Assembly (NCBI GenBank): GCA_947494405.1
Contig: CANLWQ010000009.1
Coordinates: 1 to 18,475, forward strand
Source: Comamonadaceae bacterium
GTDB lineage: Bacteria > Pseudomonadota > Gammaproteobacteria > Burkholderiales > Burkholderiaceae_C
Direction of reading: 5' to 3'
Length of the DNA: 18,475 bases
The translations under genes were made by a program, and so were the position numbers. Every line of letters starts with the position of its first letter. Positions within the stretch are counted from its first letter, which is position 1. The notes under the pieces were generated by a model. It was not told the origin of the DNA and ran no database searches. It worked only from the letters and a program-made list of their open reading frames with translations. Below, piece by piece: positions 9,994 to 17,430 of the stretch.

Positions 9994-11168
9994 GTCTTGT
10001 CTCCTGAATTCCAAACAGATGATGGCACCAAGGCCTCGCCTCGCATGATGAGCCGCGCCGTGCGCAGCAAAGCCGCTTGTGTCACCTCGTGGCCACCAGG
10101 CAACTGGGGGGCTGCACGGGTTTGCAAAGCCACACTGAATTCACCCGTAGGGTGTTCCACCGACAACGATGGGTTTTCACCGGTGGGCATCACCACCAGG
10201 CCTTCACACACCGTGCCTTGCAACACGCAAGCCGTGGCTGCTGTCACCGCTGCCAAGACACCGATGGCGTCATGGCACACATGGGGAATAAAGCTGCGGG
10301 TAGATAAAGCACCGCCATGGATGGGTGCAGCGATCATGGTCATCTTTGGGTAATTTTTCGCGCTCACATCACCCAAGCCCATCAACACCGACACCTGCAG
10401 CCGCAAAGCCTCGATACGGGTTTTAAGGTCTGCGTCGGCATTGAGCTGTTCAGCCGATTCGTAGCCGCTGCGCCCCATGTCGCTGGCCTTGAACATCACC
10501 AAAGGCATGCCGTTGTCTATACAAGTCACCTCTATGTCAAAAGGCGCAAAGCCTTGCAGTTTTTCCGAAGGCTCTACACGCACACGGTCTTTCACTTGGC
10601 CTGTGGGCAGCAAAGCGCTGCACACCGAGCCCGCCGTGTCCAAAAAATTGATGGTGATGGGAGAAGAAGTGCCGGGCGCGCCATCAATGCGGGCAAGGCC
10701 TTGTTCGGCCACAAACCGAACCCCGTCTGTACCCATGGGTGTTTGCACCGTGATGTCGCATTGCATATCGGTGTTGAGCGTCAGCACCCTTAAAGTGGTG
10801 CTGTCAGCGCTCGCTTGCACCATGCCACTGTGCAGCGCAAACGGAACCACTGCCGCCAGCATATTGCCGCAGTTGGGCGTGGTGTCTACTGTGTCTTTAT
10901 CGGGCTGAAGTTGGGCGAATAAAAAATCGAGATCAACGCCCGCTGTGGTGCTGGGTCGCACGATGCCCACTTTGCTGGTGAGCGGATGGGCTCCACCCAA
11001 ACCATCGATTTGCCGCTTGTCAGGCGAACCCATGATGGCCAACAAGACACGGTCGCGCAAAGCTTTGTCGGTTGGCAAATCGCTTTCGCGGAAAAAAGGT
11101 CCTTTGGAAGTACCGCCCCGCATATACATACATGGTACGGGGTGAGAGGCATGCAAGCTGTGGGTCAT
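9990..11168 (-). CDS. galD: 4-oxalomesaconate tautomerase / isomerase (GalD/LigU, PrpF family)
   Basis: Member of the PrpF family (diaminopimelate-epimerase fold) that isomerises 4-oxalomesaconate into the form used by LigJ; called GalD in Pseudomonas, LigU in Sphingobium and PmdU in Comamonas. In 392 residues the N-terminal MYMRGGTSKGPFF (14-26) and PNCGNMLAAVVPFAL motifs are typical. The catalytic pair reported for LigU, Lys66 and Cys100, falls at the same numbers here (TSK66 and PNC100GN). Related PrpF proteins act on aconitate, but the position directly before ligJ supports the 4-oxalomesaconate role. The ATG has no clear ribosome site; it lies 13 bases after the prepilin peptidase stop, in an AT-rich spacer. 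It is the first pathway gene, as pmdU is in Comamonas. Confidence 0.93.
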   Translation of the reverse strand: MTHSLHASHPVPCMYMRGGTSKGPFFRESDLPTDKALRDRVLLAIMGSPDKRQIDGLGGAHPLTSKVGIVRPSTTAGVDLDFLFAQLQPDKDTVDTTPNCGNMLAAVVPFALHSGMVQASADSTTLRVLTLNTDMQCDITVQTPMGTDGVRFVAEQGLARIDGAPGTSSPITINFLDTAGSVCSALLPTGQVKDRVRVEPSEKLQGFAPFDIEVTCIDNGMPLVMFKASDMGRSGYESAEQLNADADLKTRIEALRLQVSVLMGLGDVSAKNYPKMTMIAAPIHGGALSTRSFIPHVCHDAIGVLAAVTAATACVLQGTVCEGLVVMPTGENPSLSVEHPTGEFSVALQTRAAPQLPGGHEVTQAALLRTARLIMRGEALVPSSVWNSGDKT

Positions 11169-11181
11169 GGTGTGGTGGAGT

Positions 11182-12027
11182 TTAAAAATAAATCAAGCCG
11201 CTGTGTAAATCTGCCATGGCGCACAGCAATCCCGCAAAAACCAAATAGGGACCAAAGGGCAAAGGCTCGCCAGCTTGCAAACTTCCTCGCCAGCGCATGA
11301 ACAAAGCCACCATCACCCCCAGCAGTGAAGCAATCAGCAACAGCACCGGCAAAGCCATCCAACCCAACCAAGCACCCAAGGCCGCCAGCAATTTGAAGTC
11401 GCCTTCCCCCATGCCTTGCTTTCCAGTGATCATTTTAAAAACCGCATGCACCAACCACAAACTTAAGTAGCCGGCCACTGCGCCCCACAAACTGTCGCTC
11501 AAGCTCAAGCCCGTCAAACCCAATGCAGAAAGGATCAATCCCGACCATATCAGTGGTTGGGTCAAGACGTCGGGCAAGAGCATGGTGTCGGCATCGATAA
11601 AAGCCAAGGCCAGTAGTACAGTGCCAAAGCCTGCCCAAGCCAAGGCTGATGTGGAGACGCCACCCTGAGCGGCCGACCAAGCCCACCAAGCCGCGACGGC
11701 CAACTCCACCAAGGGATAGCGCCAAGATACGCGGGCTTGGCAATGGCGGCAACGCGCTTTGAGCCACAAAAAACTCAGCACCGGCACCAACTCGCTGGCA
11801 CCTAAGCTGGTTTTGCAACTGGGGCAATGCGAGCGCGGTAAAAACAAATTGAACATATCGCGGGCAGGCGGCTCTTGACCTTGAAAACGCAGCACCTCAT
11901 CGGCCCAGTCGTTTTGCATCATCTGAGGTAAACGCCAAACCAAGAGATTCACAAAACTACCTATCAACAAGCCCACCAAAGCAGCCAGCAATATCCATAA
12001 AAGTGGGTAGGTTTGAAACAGTTCCAT
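11182..12027 (-). CDS. pilD: Prepilin peptidase (type IV leader peptidase / N-methyltransferase, A24 family)
   Basis: Inner-membrane aspartic protease that cuts the leader of type IV prepilins and type II secretion pseudopilins and then N-methylates the new N-terminus. All features of a full bifunctional enzyme are present in 281 residues: GSFVNLLVWRLP (23-34) and two zinc-type cysteine pairs (Cys68/Cys71 and Cys93/Cys96) of the methyltransferase part; FIDADTMLLPD (143-153) and GEGDFKLLAALGAWLG (207-222) with the protease aspartates Asp145 and Asp210; PFGPYLVFAG near 257; and seven or eight membrane helices. The location is odd: pilD usually sits with pilB, pilC and coaE, whereas here it starts 3 bases after livF and ends 13 bases before galD, inside a catabolic operon. 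Whether it is the genome's only copy cannot be told. Confidence 0.93.
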   Translation of the reverse strand: MELFQTYPLLWILLAALVGLLIGSFVNLLVWRLPQMMQNDWADEVLRFQGQEPPARDMFNLFLPRSHCPSCKTSLGASELVPVLSFLWLKARCRHCQARVSWRYPLVELAVAAWWAWSAAQGGVSTSALAWAGFGTVLLALAFIDADTMLLPDVLTQPLIWSGLILSALGLTGLSLSDSLWGAVAGYLSLWLVHAVFKMITGKQGMGEGDFKLLAALGAWLGWMALPVLLLIASLLGVMVALFMRWRGSLQAGEPLPFGPYLVFAGLLCAMADLHSGLIYF

Positions 12028-12030
12028 GGT

Positions 12031-12744
12031 TCAGGCCTTGTGTCTTGACACACCCAACAGTTGGTCTAACAACGCGGGCTGAGCCAACAATGGGGCAGCG
12101 GGGCCGCAATGGATGGCACGCCCTTGATCGAGCACCACCGCTTGATGGCTGATGCCCAAAATGGCTTGAGGGTGTTGCTCGACGATGATGGCTGACAAAC
12201 CCTCATCGCGGGTCAGTGTGGCAATGGCCTTTAACAGCTCTTGAACAATGATGGGTGCCAAGCCTTCAAGAGGTTCATCCAGCAACAACAACTTGGGGTT
12301 GAGCACCAAAGCACGGCCTATGGCCAACATTTGTTGCTCGCCGCCAGAGAGTTGGTTGCCCCAATTGTTGTGCCGCTCGGCCAAACGTGGAAACATCTGA
12401 AACACACGCTCAGGTGTCCACGCACCGGGTCTGGCCACAGCGCTTAAATTTTCAAGCACAGTGAGTGACTTGAAGATATCTCGCTCTTGCGGCACCCAAG
12501 CAACACCGGCAGCGGCACGCTGGTGCGACGGTAATTTGTGCAGCGCCACGCCGCCCAACGTGATGCGCCCTGCGTGTTGGCAGGTGGCACCTGCGATGGT
12601 ATTGATCAGCGTGGTTTTTCCCGTGCCGTTGCGACCCAACAAAGCCAAGGTTTCACCTTCGGCCAAGGACAAGCTCAGTTCATGCAAGATGACTGCCTCG
12701 CCATAACCGGCGCTCAAATTTTCAATCGTCAGCAGCTCAGCCAT
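12031..12744 (-). CDS. livF: ABC transporter ATP-binding protein, LivF type
   Basis: Second ATPase of a branched-chain amino-acid type (HAAT) importer; it pairs with LivG under the LivH/LivM permease. In 237 residues: Walker A GRNGTGKTT (37-45), Q-loop Gln86 (VPQERDIF), signature LSGGEQQ (132-138), Walker B LLLLDEP (152-158), and switch His in VEQHPQA. The ATG at 12742-12744 gives the usual LivF N-terminus (MAELLTIENLSAGYG); longer in-frame readings run back over livG with sequence unlike the family. It overlaps the end of livG by 8 bases. It is the last importer gene before the prepilin peptidase. Confidence 0.94.
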   Translation of the reverse strand: MAELLTIENLSAGYGEAVILHELSLSLAEGETLALLGRNGTGKTTLINTIAGATCQHAGRITLGGVALHKLPSHQRAAAGVAWVPQERDIFKSLTVLENLSAVARPGAWTPERVFQMFPRLAERHNNWGNQLSGGEQQMLAIGRALVLNPKLLLLDEPLEGLAPIIVQELLKAIATLTRDEGLSAIIVEQHPQAILGISHQAVVLDQGRAIHCGPAAPLLAQPALLDQLLGVSRHKA

Positions 12745-13498
12745 GGTGGTCCGCCTGACCCAAATACACCTCACGCACACGTGCATCGGCAGCCACTTCT
12801 GCTGGTGTGCCCTCGGTGAGCACCGCGCCATTGACCAGCACGGTCATGCGCTTGGCAAAGCTGAACACCAAATCCATATCATGCTCAATCAACAACACGC
12901 TGACATCAGCAGGCAAAGCCGCCACGGTTTGCAACAGCTCTTCGCGCTCACCCGCCGGCACGCCAGCCACAGGTTCATCAAGCAACAACACGCTAGGCTG
13001 GCAAGCCAAAGCAATGGCCATCTCCAGCAAGCGGCGCTTGCCATAGGCCAATTCTTGGGTGACTTGGTTCATCACCTCGGTTAAATGAAATTGCGCCAGC
13101 AGATGCTCGCATCGATTGGCAATGCGTGGGGCGTGCCCCAAAGCTTGCCAACCATTGCCGCCCTGCCCCATGTGCTGGCTGACGGCCATGGCCAAGGTTT
13201 GCAAAGGCGTGAGGCTTTCAAACAATTGGTTGATTTGAAAGGTGCGTACCAAGCCACGGCGTACCCGCTGGTGTGGTGGTAAATGGCTGATGTCCTTGCC
13301 AAGCAAGGCTATGCGCCCAGAAGAGGGAGGCAAAACGCCGGTCAGTAAATTGATGAGGGTGGTTTTGCCAGCACCATTGGGCCCGATCAGCGCATGGCGG
13401 GCACCGCGCTCGAGTTGCAAGCTGACATTGTTGGTGGCGGTGATGCCACCAAAACGTTTGACCAAACCTTGGCAGGAGAGAACAATGTCTGCACTCAT
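12737..13498 (-). CDS. livG: ABC transporter ATP-binding protein, LivG type
   Basis: First ATPase of the HAAT importer. In 253 residues: Walker A GPNGAGKTT (39-47), Q-loop TFQINQLFESLT, a signature of the LivG kind LAYGKRR in place of LSGGQ, Walker B VLLLDEP followed by VAGVPAGE, and switch His in LIEHDMDLVF. The long loop between Q-loop and signature is typical of LivG. The ATG at 13496-13498 overlaps the livM stop (ATGA). An in-frame reading extends 56 codons further upstream over livM, but its residues have no family resemblance, so the short start is chosen. Confidence 0.94.
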   Translation of the reverse strand: MSADIVLSCQGLVKRFGGITATNNVSLQLERGARHALIGPNGAGKTTLINLLTGVLPPSSGRIALLGKDISHLPPHQRVRRGLVRTFQINQLFESLTPLQTLAMAVSQHMGQGGNGWQALGHAPRIANRCEHLLAQFHLTEVMNQVTQELAYGKRRLLEMAIALACQPSVLLLDEPVAGVPAGEREELLQTVAALPADVSVLLIEHDMDLVFSFAKRMTVLVNGAVLTEGTPAEVAADARVREVYLGQADHHG

Positions 13499-14454
13499 GC
13501 GCGCCGCCCCCAAGTCCATAGGCGCAGCAAACGTTCGCGCCCCAGCAACATCAGCAAGACCAAGAACAGTCCCAACCAAAACATCCAGTACTGCGGTGTC
13601 CAAGCAGAAATAAGGCTGTGCAAGGTTTTGAATACCACCGCGCCAACGATGCCTCCCCACAACCAACCCGTACCACCGATGACCAATATCAACAGCACAT
13701 CGGCGGAGCGGTCAAAACCAAACACATCCAGCGAAGCAAAACCTGTGGTTTGCGCTTGCAAGCCGCCAGCCAAACCTGCCAAGGCCGCAGCCAGCGTGTA
13801 CACCGCCATCAAGCGCGCATGCACCGAAATGCCTATGGCTTGTGCGCGCAAAGGATTGTCTCGAATGGTTTTCAAGCTAAAGCCAAAAGGTGACTGAACC
13901 ACTTGGCGCAACAGCAAGAACACCAGCAAGGTGACGCACAAGGCATACCAAGCTGCGGTTTGCCCCAACAAATCAAACTCAAACCGACCCAGCACCGGCC
14001 CCATCACCACGCCTTGCAAGCCGTCAGCCCCGCCGGTGATGAAGTCGAGTTTGTTGGCCAACTCTTGCAACAGCAAAGCCACGCCCAAGGTCACCATGAG
14101 TCGGGTCAGGTCTGAGCCGCGCAACACACTCAGGCTACAAACCGCGCCCAAAACAGCCGTGACCGCCCCTGCCACGGCAAGCCCCAGCAGTGGGTCGGGG
14201 TTGATGTGCTTGGCAAACAAAGCCGCCGTGTAGGCGCCCATGCCAAAAAACGCTGCGTGACCCAAGGACACAATGCCGCTGTAGCCCAAGATCAAATCAA
14301 GCGACATGGCAAACAAGGCAATGATGGTGATTTCGCTGATGAGCAAAGCATGGCTGGGTATCCAAAAAGGCAAGCACAACAACACCGCCCACACCGCAAA
14401 TTCCCACCAACGCGGCTTTGCCAAAGCAGCCAAACTTTTCGCCGCGCTGCTCAT
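13495..14454 (-). CDS. livM: ABC transporter permease, LivM type
   Basis: Inner-membrane permease subunit of the HAAT importer, about nine hydrophobic helices in 319 residues. Family landmarks are ALFAMSLDLILGYSGIVSLG (family pattern: LNxxxGxxGxxSLGHAAFFGxGAY), followed by HAAFFGMGAYTAAL, the cytoplasmic coupling region with SLKTIRDNPLRAQAIGI, and GGTGWLWGGIVGA near the C-terminus. ATG at 14452-14454 overlaps the livH stop (ATGA), like the neighbouring junctions; a GTG 12 codons upstream is a less likely start. Together with LivH it forms the membrane channel; the substrate is set mainly by LivK. Confidence 0.93.
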   Translation of the reverse strand: MSSAAKSLAALAKPRWWEFAVWAVLLCLPFWIPSHALLISEITIIALFAMSLDLILGYSGIVSLGHAAFFGMGAYTAALFAKHINPDPLLGLAVAGAVTAVLGAVCSLSVLRGSDLTRLMVTLGVALLLQELANKLDFITGGADGLQGVVMGPVLGRFEFDLLGQTAAWYALCVTLLVFLLLRQVVQSPFGFSLKTIRDNPLRAQAIGISVHARLMAVYTLAAALAGLAGGLQAQTTGFASLDVFGFDRSADVLLILVIGGTGWLWGGIVGAVVFKTLHSLISAWTPQYWMFWLGLFLVLLMLLGRERLLRLWTWGRRA

Positions 14455-15314
14455 TTGCTGCCCCGAGAAAACAAGCCTTGGGGTCGCCACATCAAGATAA
14501 CAATCATCAAGCTGTAAACAATGAATGCACCCAATTTAGGGATGTAGTATTTGCCCGCCACATCCGCAATACCTAAGAGCAAAGCAGCCAACAAGGGCCC
14601 CGTCAAACCGGATGTACCACCCACGGCTACTACGATTAAAAAATAAATCATGAACTTCAATGGGAAGACCGGGTCTAAGCCCAGCACCTCGGCACCCAGT
14701 GCACCACCCAAACCGGCCAGTCCCGAACCCAGCGCAAAGGTGATGAGAAACACACGGTTGACATCAATGCCCAGACCCGCAGCCACACGTTGGTTGTCAA
14801 CCGCCGCACGCAATTGCGCGCCAAACCGGGTGCGCACCAGCAGCAGTTGCAAGACCACGGTCAGCGCTGCACAAACTGCAATGATGGCCAAACGGTAGTG
14901 GCCCATGCCCAATGCGCCGTCCCATAACTCGGTGCGGCCTTTCAAAAACTCGGGCAGTTGCACCAACTGCTGGGTCGAGCCCACAAAAAAATCCACCCCC
15001 GCTACAGCCATGAAGGTCAGGCCAATGGAAAACAGCACTTGATCGAGATGGGGCTTGTTGTACATGCGCCGGTAAAGCGTGACCTCTAGCAGCGCCCCCA
15101 GCACAGCCGTGAACACAAACGCAAGAGGCACGCAGAGCAAAAAAGGCAAGCCCGCATGCTGCATGAGCAACACCGTGATGTAACCACCTGCCATGGCAAA
15201 AGCACCATGCGCGAGGTTGATGAAATTCATCAAGCCCAGCGTGACTGCCAAGCCAATGGCCAGGATGAACAACAACATCCCGTAAGCCACGCCATCGAAC
15301 AAAATGGTCAACAT
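14451..15314 (-). CDS. livH: ABC transporter permease, LivH type
   Basis: Second permease subunit of the HAAT importer, 287 residues with about eight hydrophobic helices. Typical LivH sequence: an N-terminal FDGVAYGMLLFILAIGLAVT helix, GLMNFINLAHGAFAMAGGY (about 27-45), ALLEVTLYRRMYNKP, the coupling loop RFGAQLRAAVDNQRVAAGLGI, and VVAVGGTSGLTGPLLAALLLG near the C-terminus. It starts 11 bases after the livK stop and overlaps livM by 4 bases. No strong ribosome site is visible, in keeping with coupling to the upstream gene. Confidence 0.93.
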   Translation of the reverse strand: MLTILFDGVAYGMLLFILAIGLAVTLGLMNFINLAHGAFAMAGGYITVLLMQHAGLPFLLCVPLAFVFTAVLGALLEVTLYRRMYNKPHLDQVLFSIGLTFMAVAGVDFFVGSTQQLVQLPEFLKGRTELWDGALGMGHYRLAIIAVCAALTVVLQLLLVRTRFGAQLRAAVDNQRVAAGLGIDVNRVFLITFALGSGLAGLGGALGAEVLGLDPVFPLKFMIYFLIVVAVGGTSGLTGPLLAALLLGIADVAGKYYIPKLGAFIVYSLMIVILMWRPQGLFSRGSK

Positions 15315-15325
15315 GTGCGCTGGTC

Positions 15326-16495
15326 TTACTTGGTTTTGCCGGGGTCTTTCATGTCTTTGATGACGTCAAACTCCACGTTATAGAGTTGTCCGTCTTTCTT
15401 TTCGACTTTGCGCAAATATATGTTGTGCACCACGTCGCGGGTTTGCGCGTCAATGTAAATTTGACCGCGAGGACTCTCGAAAATTTGGCCCTTCATGGCC
15501 GACAACAAGGCCTCGCCACCACCTTGGCCGCCCTTGGTGTTTTTCAAAGCTTCGTAAATCACCCGCATACCGTCATAGCCGCCCACCGCCATGAAATTGG
15601 GACGCAAGCCGTTGTTGGCTTTCTTGAAGGCTTCGACAAATTTTTTGTTCAGTGCTGAGGGGTGGGCTGCCGAATAGTGGTGAGCAGTGACCACGCCCAA
15701 AGCACCGTCGCCCATGTCGTTCAACTGATCGTCATCGGTCAAGTCGCCCGTACCGATGAGCTTGATGCCGGCCTTGTCCATGCCGCGCTCAACAAATTGT
15801 TTCATCACCGCCGCCCCCGCGCCAGACGGCACAAAAACAAACACAGCGTCGGGCTTTAAGTCACGCACTTTTTGCAGAAAAGGGGCGAAATCGGGGTTGC
15901 GCAAGGGCACGCGCAGGCTTTCCAACACCTGAGCACTGTTGAGTTGCATGCGCTCTTTGAAATAGCGTTCTGCGTCGATGCCTGGGCCGTAGTCACTGAC
16001 CAAGGTCACTACGCGCTTGAAACCGTTTTTAGGCGCCCAGTCGCCCATGGCGACCGCACACTGGGGCAAGGTGAAACTGGTGCGCACAATAAAAGGTGAG
16101 GCTTCGGTGATGCTGGAGGTGGCAGCGGCCATCACCACCATCGGTGTTTTGGATTGGCTGGCAATGGGCGCTGTGGCCAAAGCCAAAGGCGTCAAGCCAA
16201 AGCCGCTGAGCACGCCCACTTTGTCATTCACCACCAGCTCTTGCGCTATGCGCTTGGTGGCGTCAGGCACGCCGCCGTCGTCCTTGACGATGAGCTCAAT
16301 TTTTCGCCCCGCTACCGTGCTGCCGTTTTGCGCCATATACAAACGCGCAGCCGCCTCGATTTGCTTGCCCGTAGATGCAGATTGGCCTGTCATGGGCAAG
16401 ATAAGACCGATTTTGAAAACTTCTTGCGCCCAAGCCACCGAGGTGTTGAGGACCAAAGTCCAAGCCAACAGGGGAAATAACAAGCGCTTTTTCAT
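15326..16495 (-). CDS. livK: ABC transporter periplasmic substrate-binding protein, LivK/HAAT type
   Basis: Periplasmic binding protein (Peripla_BP_6 fold, type I) that gives the importer its specificity. The 389-residue precursor has a clear Sec signal peptide: KKR, a hydrophobic core, and an AWA-Q cleavage site after residue 23. The mature protein begins with the family pattern FKIGLILPMTGQSASTGKQI and later shows VSDYGPGIDAERYF and a GGYDGMRVIYEAL segment. The ATG at 16493-16495 is chosen because it directly precedes the signal peptide and has GGAG 7 bases upstream (complement of 16503-16506); a 13-codon longer reading lacks both. HAAT-type binding proteins next to aromatic genes often bind aromatic acids rather than leucine; here protocatechuate or a related acid is the reasonable guess. 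Confidence 0.93.
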   Translation of the reverse strand: MKKRLLFPLLAWTLVLNTSVAWAQEVFKIGLILPMTGQSASTGKQIEAAARLYMAQNGSTVAGRKIELIVKDDGGVPDATKRIAQELVVNDKVGVLSGFGLTPLALATAPIASQSKTPMVVMAAATSSITEASPFIVRTSFTLPQCAVAMGDWAPKNGFKRVVTLVSDYGPGIDAERYFKERMQLNSAQVLESLRVPLRNPDFAPFLQKVRDLKPDAVFVFVPSGAGAAVMKQFVERGMDKAGIKLIGTGDLTDDDQLNDMGDGALGVVTAHHYSAAHPSALNKKFVEAFKKANNGLRPNFMAVGGYDGMRVIYEALKNTKGGQGGGEALLSAMKGQIFESPRGQIYIDAQTRDVVHNIYLRKVEKKDGQLYNVEFDVIKDMKDPGKTK

Positions 16496-16569
16496 GAAGA
16501 AACTCCGAGGTTTGACTGATGTAACGGCTAACAAGCGATTCTAGGTGGCGGGTATGTTTGCCCTGAGGT
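16496..16569 (-). promoter_or_regulatory. Leader and possible promoter of the liv-lig operon
   Basis: These 74 bases lie between the end of the GntR gene and livK and form the only real gap upstream of the operon on that strand. Read on the minus strand, TAGAAT (complement of 16538-16543) is a good -10 hexamer, but no convincing -35 hexamer stands 16-18 bases before it; this would fit an activator-dependent or weak promoter. Transcripts from the regulator gene could also read through, as I see no hairpin terminator here. Confidence 0.3.
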
Positions 16570-17322
16570 TTATTTGTGGATCAGGCGAACACTGGGCATA
16601 TGGTTCAAATCTGGCGAGCGCATGGCTTGATTCAAATTGCGCTGCGCCAAGCGCGAATGCTCACGCATGATGGCTTCAGCGCGTGCGCCTTCGCCTTGCT
16701 CTATGGCCAGCAACACCTGTTGATGCTGGTCTTGGGCAATGACGAGCATGTCGCGGGCTTGTGCGCTGTTGGCTTGACTGATGACAAAGCCCGAAGGGGA
16801 GGCAAACGGCAGACCAATGACGCGTTCCAACTCCCTTTGCAGCAAAGCGCTGCCAGACATTTCTGCCAATAATGCATGGAAGCGTTCGTTGTGACTGACA
16901 TAAGCACTGAAAGCTTGGTCGTTCAAACTGCCGTTGCCCAAAAATTGATCGATACCGTCCAGACAAGCGCGGGCTTGGGCCAGCGCCTCTGGCGCGACGC
17001 CGCGCTCGGCGGCAAAGCGCGCGGCCAGTCCTTCCAATGTGCCGCGCAACTCGATAGCGTCCGACACATCGCGCTCGGTGAAGGTGCGCACCGCAAATCC
17101 TCCGTGGCTGAGCGCCTCCAACAAGCCTTCTTGTTCGAGTTTCATCAAGGCAGTGCGAATAGGGGTGCGAGAAACGCCCAATTTGTCCACCAAGGCCAAC
17201 TCGGCAATGCGCGAGCCAGCGGCCAACTCACCCGCCAAAATCAGCTCGCGCAAACGCAGTTGCGCTTTGACAGCTTGCGAATGTGTGGGGTGCTCGTCAG
17301 TCATTGACATGGGGCTCATCAT
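16570..17322 (-). CDS. GntR-family transcriptional regulator, FadR/FCD subfamily
   Basis: A 250-residue regulator with an N-terminal GntR winged helix-turn-helix (about 17-80; core VDKLGVSRTPIRTALMKLEQ, then the wing GGFAV) and a C-terminal all-helical FCD ligand domain (about 86-225). Metal-site positions usual for FCD domains are visible: Asn145 (Asp in many members) in NERFH, His149, His200 and His222, so a metal-carboxylate effector site is likely. It is transcribed in the same direction as livK, 74 bases upstream, and divergently from the MetE-like gene, which suggests it controls both. It probably represses and is released by a pathway acid, but activation is also possible. Protocatechuate 4,5-cleavage operons described so far use LysR regulators (LigR, PmdR). 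Several ATGs (17320, 17317, 17308 and 17302 region) compete as start; the first is taken, with no decisive ribosome site. Confidence 0.88.
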   Translation of the reverse strand: MMSPMSMTDEHPTHSQAVKAQLRLRELILAGELAAGSRIAELALVDKLGVSRTPIRTALMKLEQEGLLEALSHGGFAVRTFTERDVSDAIELRGTLEGLAARFAAERGVAPEALAQARACLDGIDQFLGNGSLNDQAFSAYVSHNERFHALLAEMSGSALLQRELERVIGLPFASPSGFVISQANSAQARDMLVIAQDQHQQVLLAIEQGEGARAEAIMREHSRLAQRNLNQAMRSPDLNHMPSVRLIHK

Positions 17323-17327
17323 GCTCG

Positions 17328-17339
17328 ATTGTATGCAAT
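17328..17339. promoter_or_regulatory. Candidate GntR/FCD operator, site 1
   Basis: ATTGTATGCAAT is an inverted repeat with 10 of 12 positions symmetric, and resembles the TTGTATACAA-like operators of many FCD-type GntR regulators. It lies 6 bases upstream of the first ATG of the regulator gene, a position suited to autoregulation. Assignment to this regulator is inferred. Confidence 0.45.
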
Positions 17340-17391
17340 ACAGCTCAAAAAACCCCTAAAATAGGCTTTAAAATCAGTTTTATTGCATTTT

Positions 17392-17401
17392 TTGTATACC
17401 A
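17392..17401. promoter_or_regulatory. Candidate GntR/FCD operator, site 2
   Basis: TTGTATACCA shares TTGTAT with site 1 and contains the perfect core GTATAC. Its centre is 63 bases from the centre of site 1, close to six turns of the helix, so two dimers would sit on the same DNA face. It stands about 30 bases before the MetE-like ATG, where it could cover that promoter. Binding is inferred from sequence only. Confidence 0.45.
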
Positions 17402-17430
17402 GAACAGTCCTCATCTTGGAGCCCTTCACT

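Larger units (their letters stand above)
17323..17430. promoter_or_regulatory. Divergent control region between the GntR regulator and the MetE-like gene
   Basis: A 108-base AT-rich region that must hold the promoters for the regulator (leftwards) and the MetE-like gene (rightwards). It contains two related inverted repeats, described separately. No -35/-10 pair near consensus stands out in either direction, so exact promoter positions are not called. A ribosome site GGAG at 17418-17421 precedes the ATG at 17431 by 9 bases. Confidence 0.6.

Noticed and set aside
9994..10014. Seven-codon upstream TTG extension of ligJ
   Set aside because: The ATG at 9991-9993 has a strong AGGAG site immediately upstream, lying within this extension, and the ATGA overlap with galD matches other junctions.
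12745..12831. 29-codon N-terminal extension of livF
   Set aside because: It runs antiparallel to nothing but overlaps livG coding sequence out of frame; residues are unlike LivF, and the ATG at 12742-12744 gives the normal N-terminus.
13499..13666. 56-codon N-terminal extension of livG
   Set aside because: It overlaps the end of livM out of frame and shows no resemblance to LivG; the ATG at 13496-13498 gives the normal N-terminus.
16551..16560. GGTATGTTTG between GntR gene and livK as a third operator
   Set aside because: Only a five-base half (GGTAT) matches the palindromes at 17328 and 17392, and the other half is not symmetric; too weak to call.
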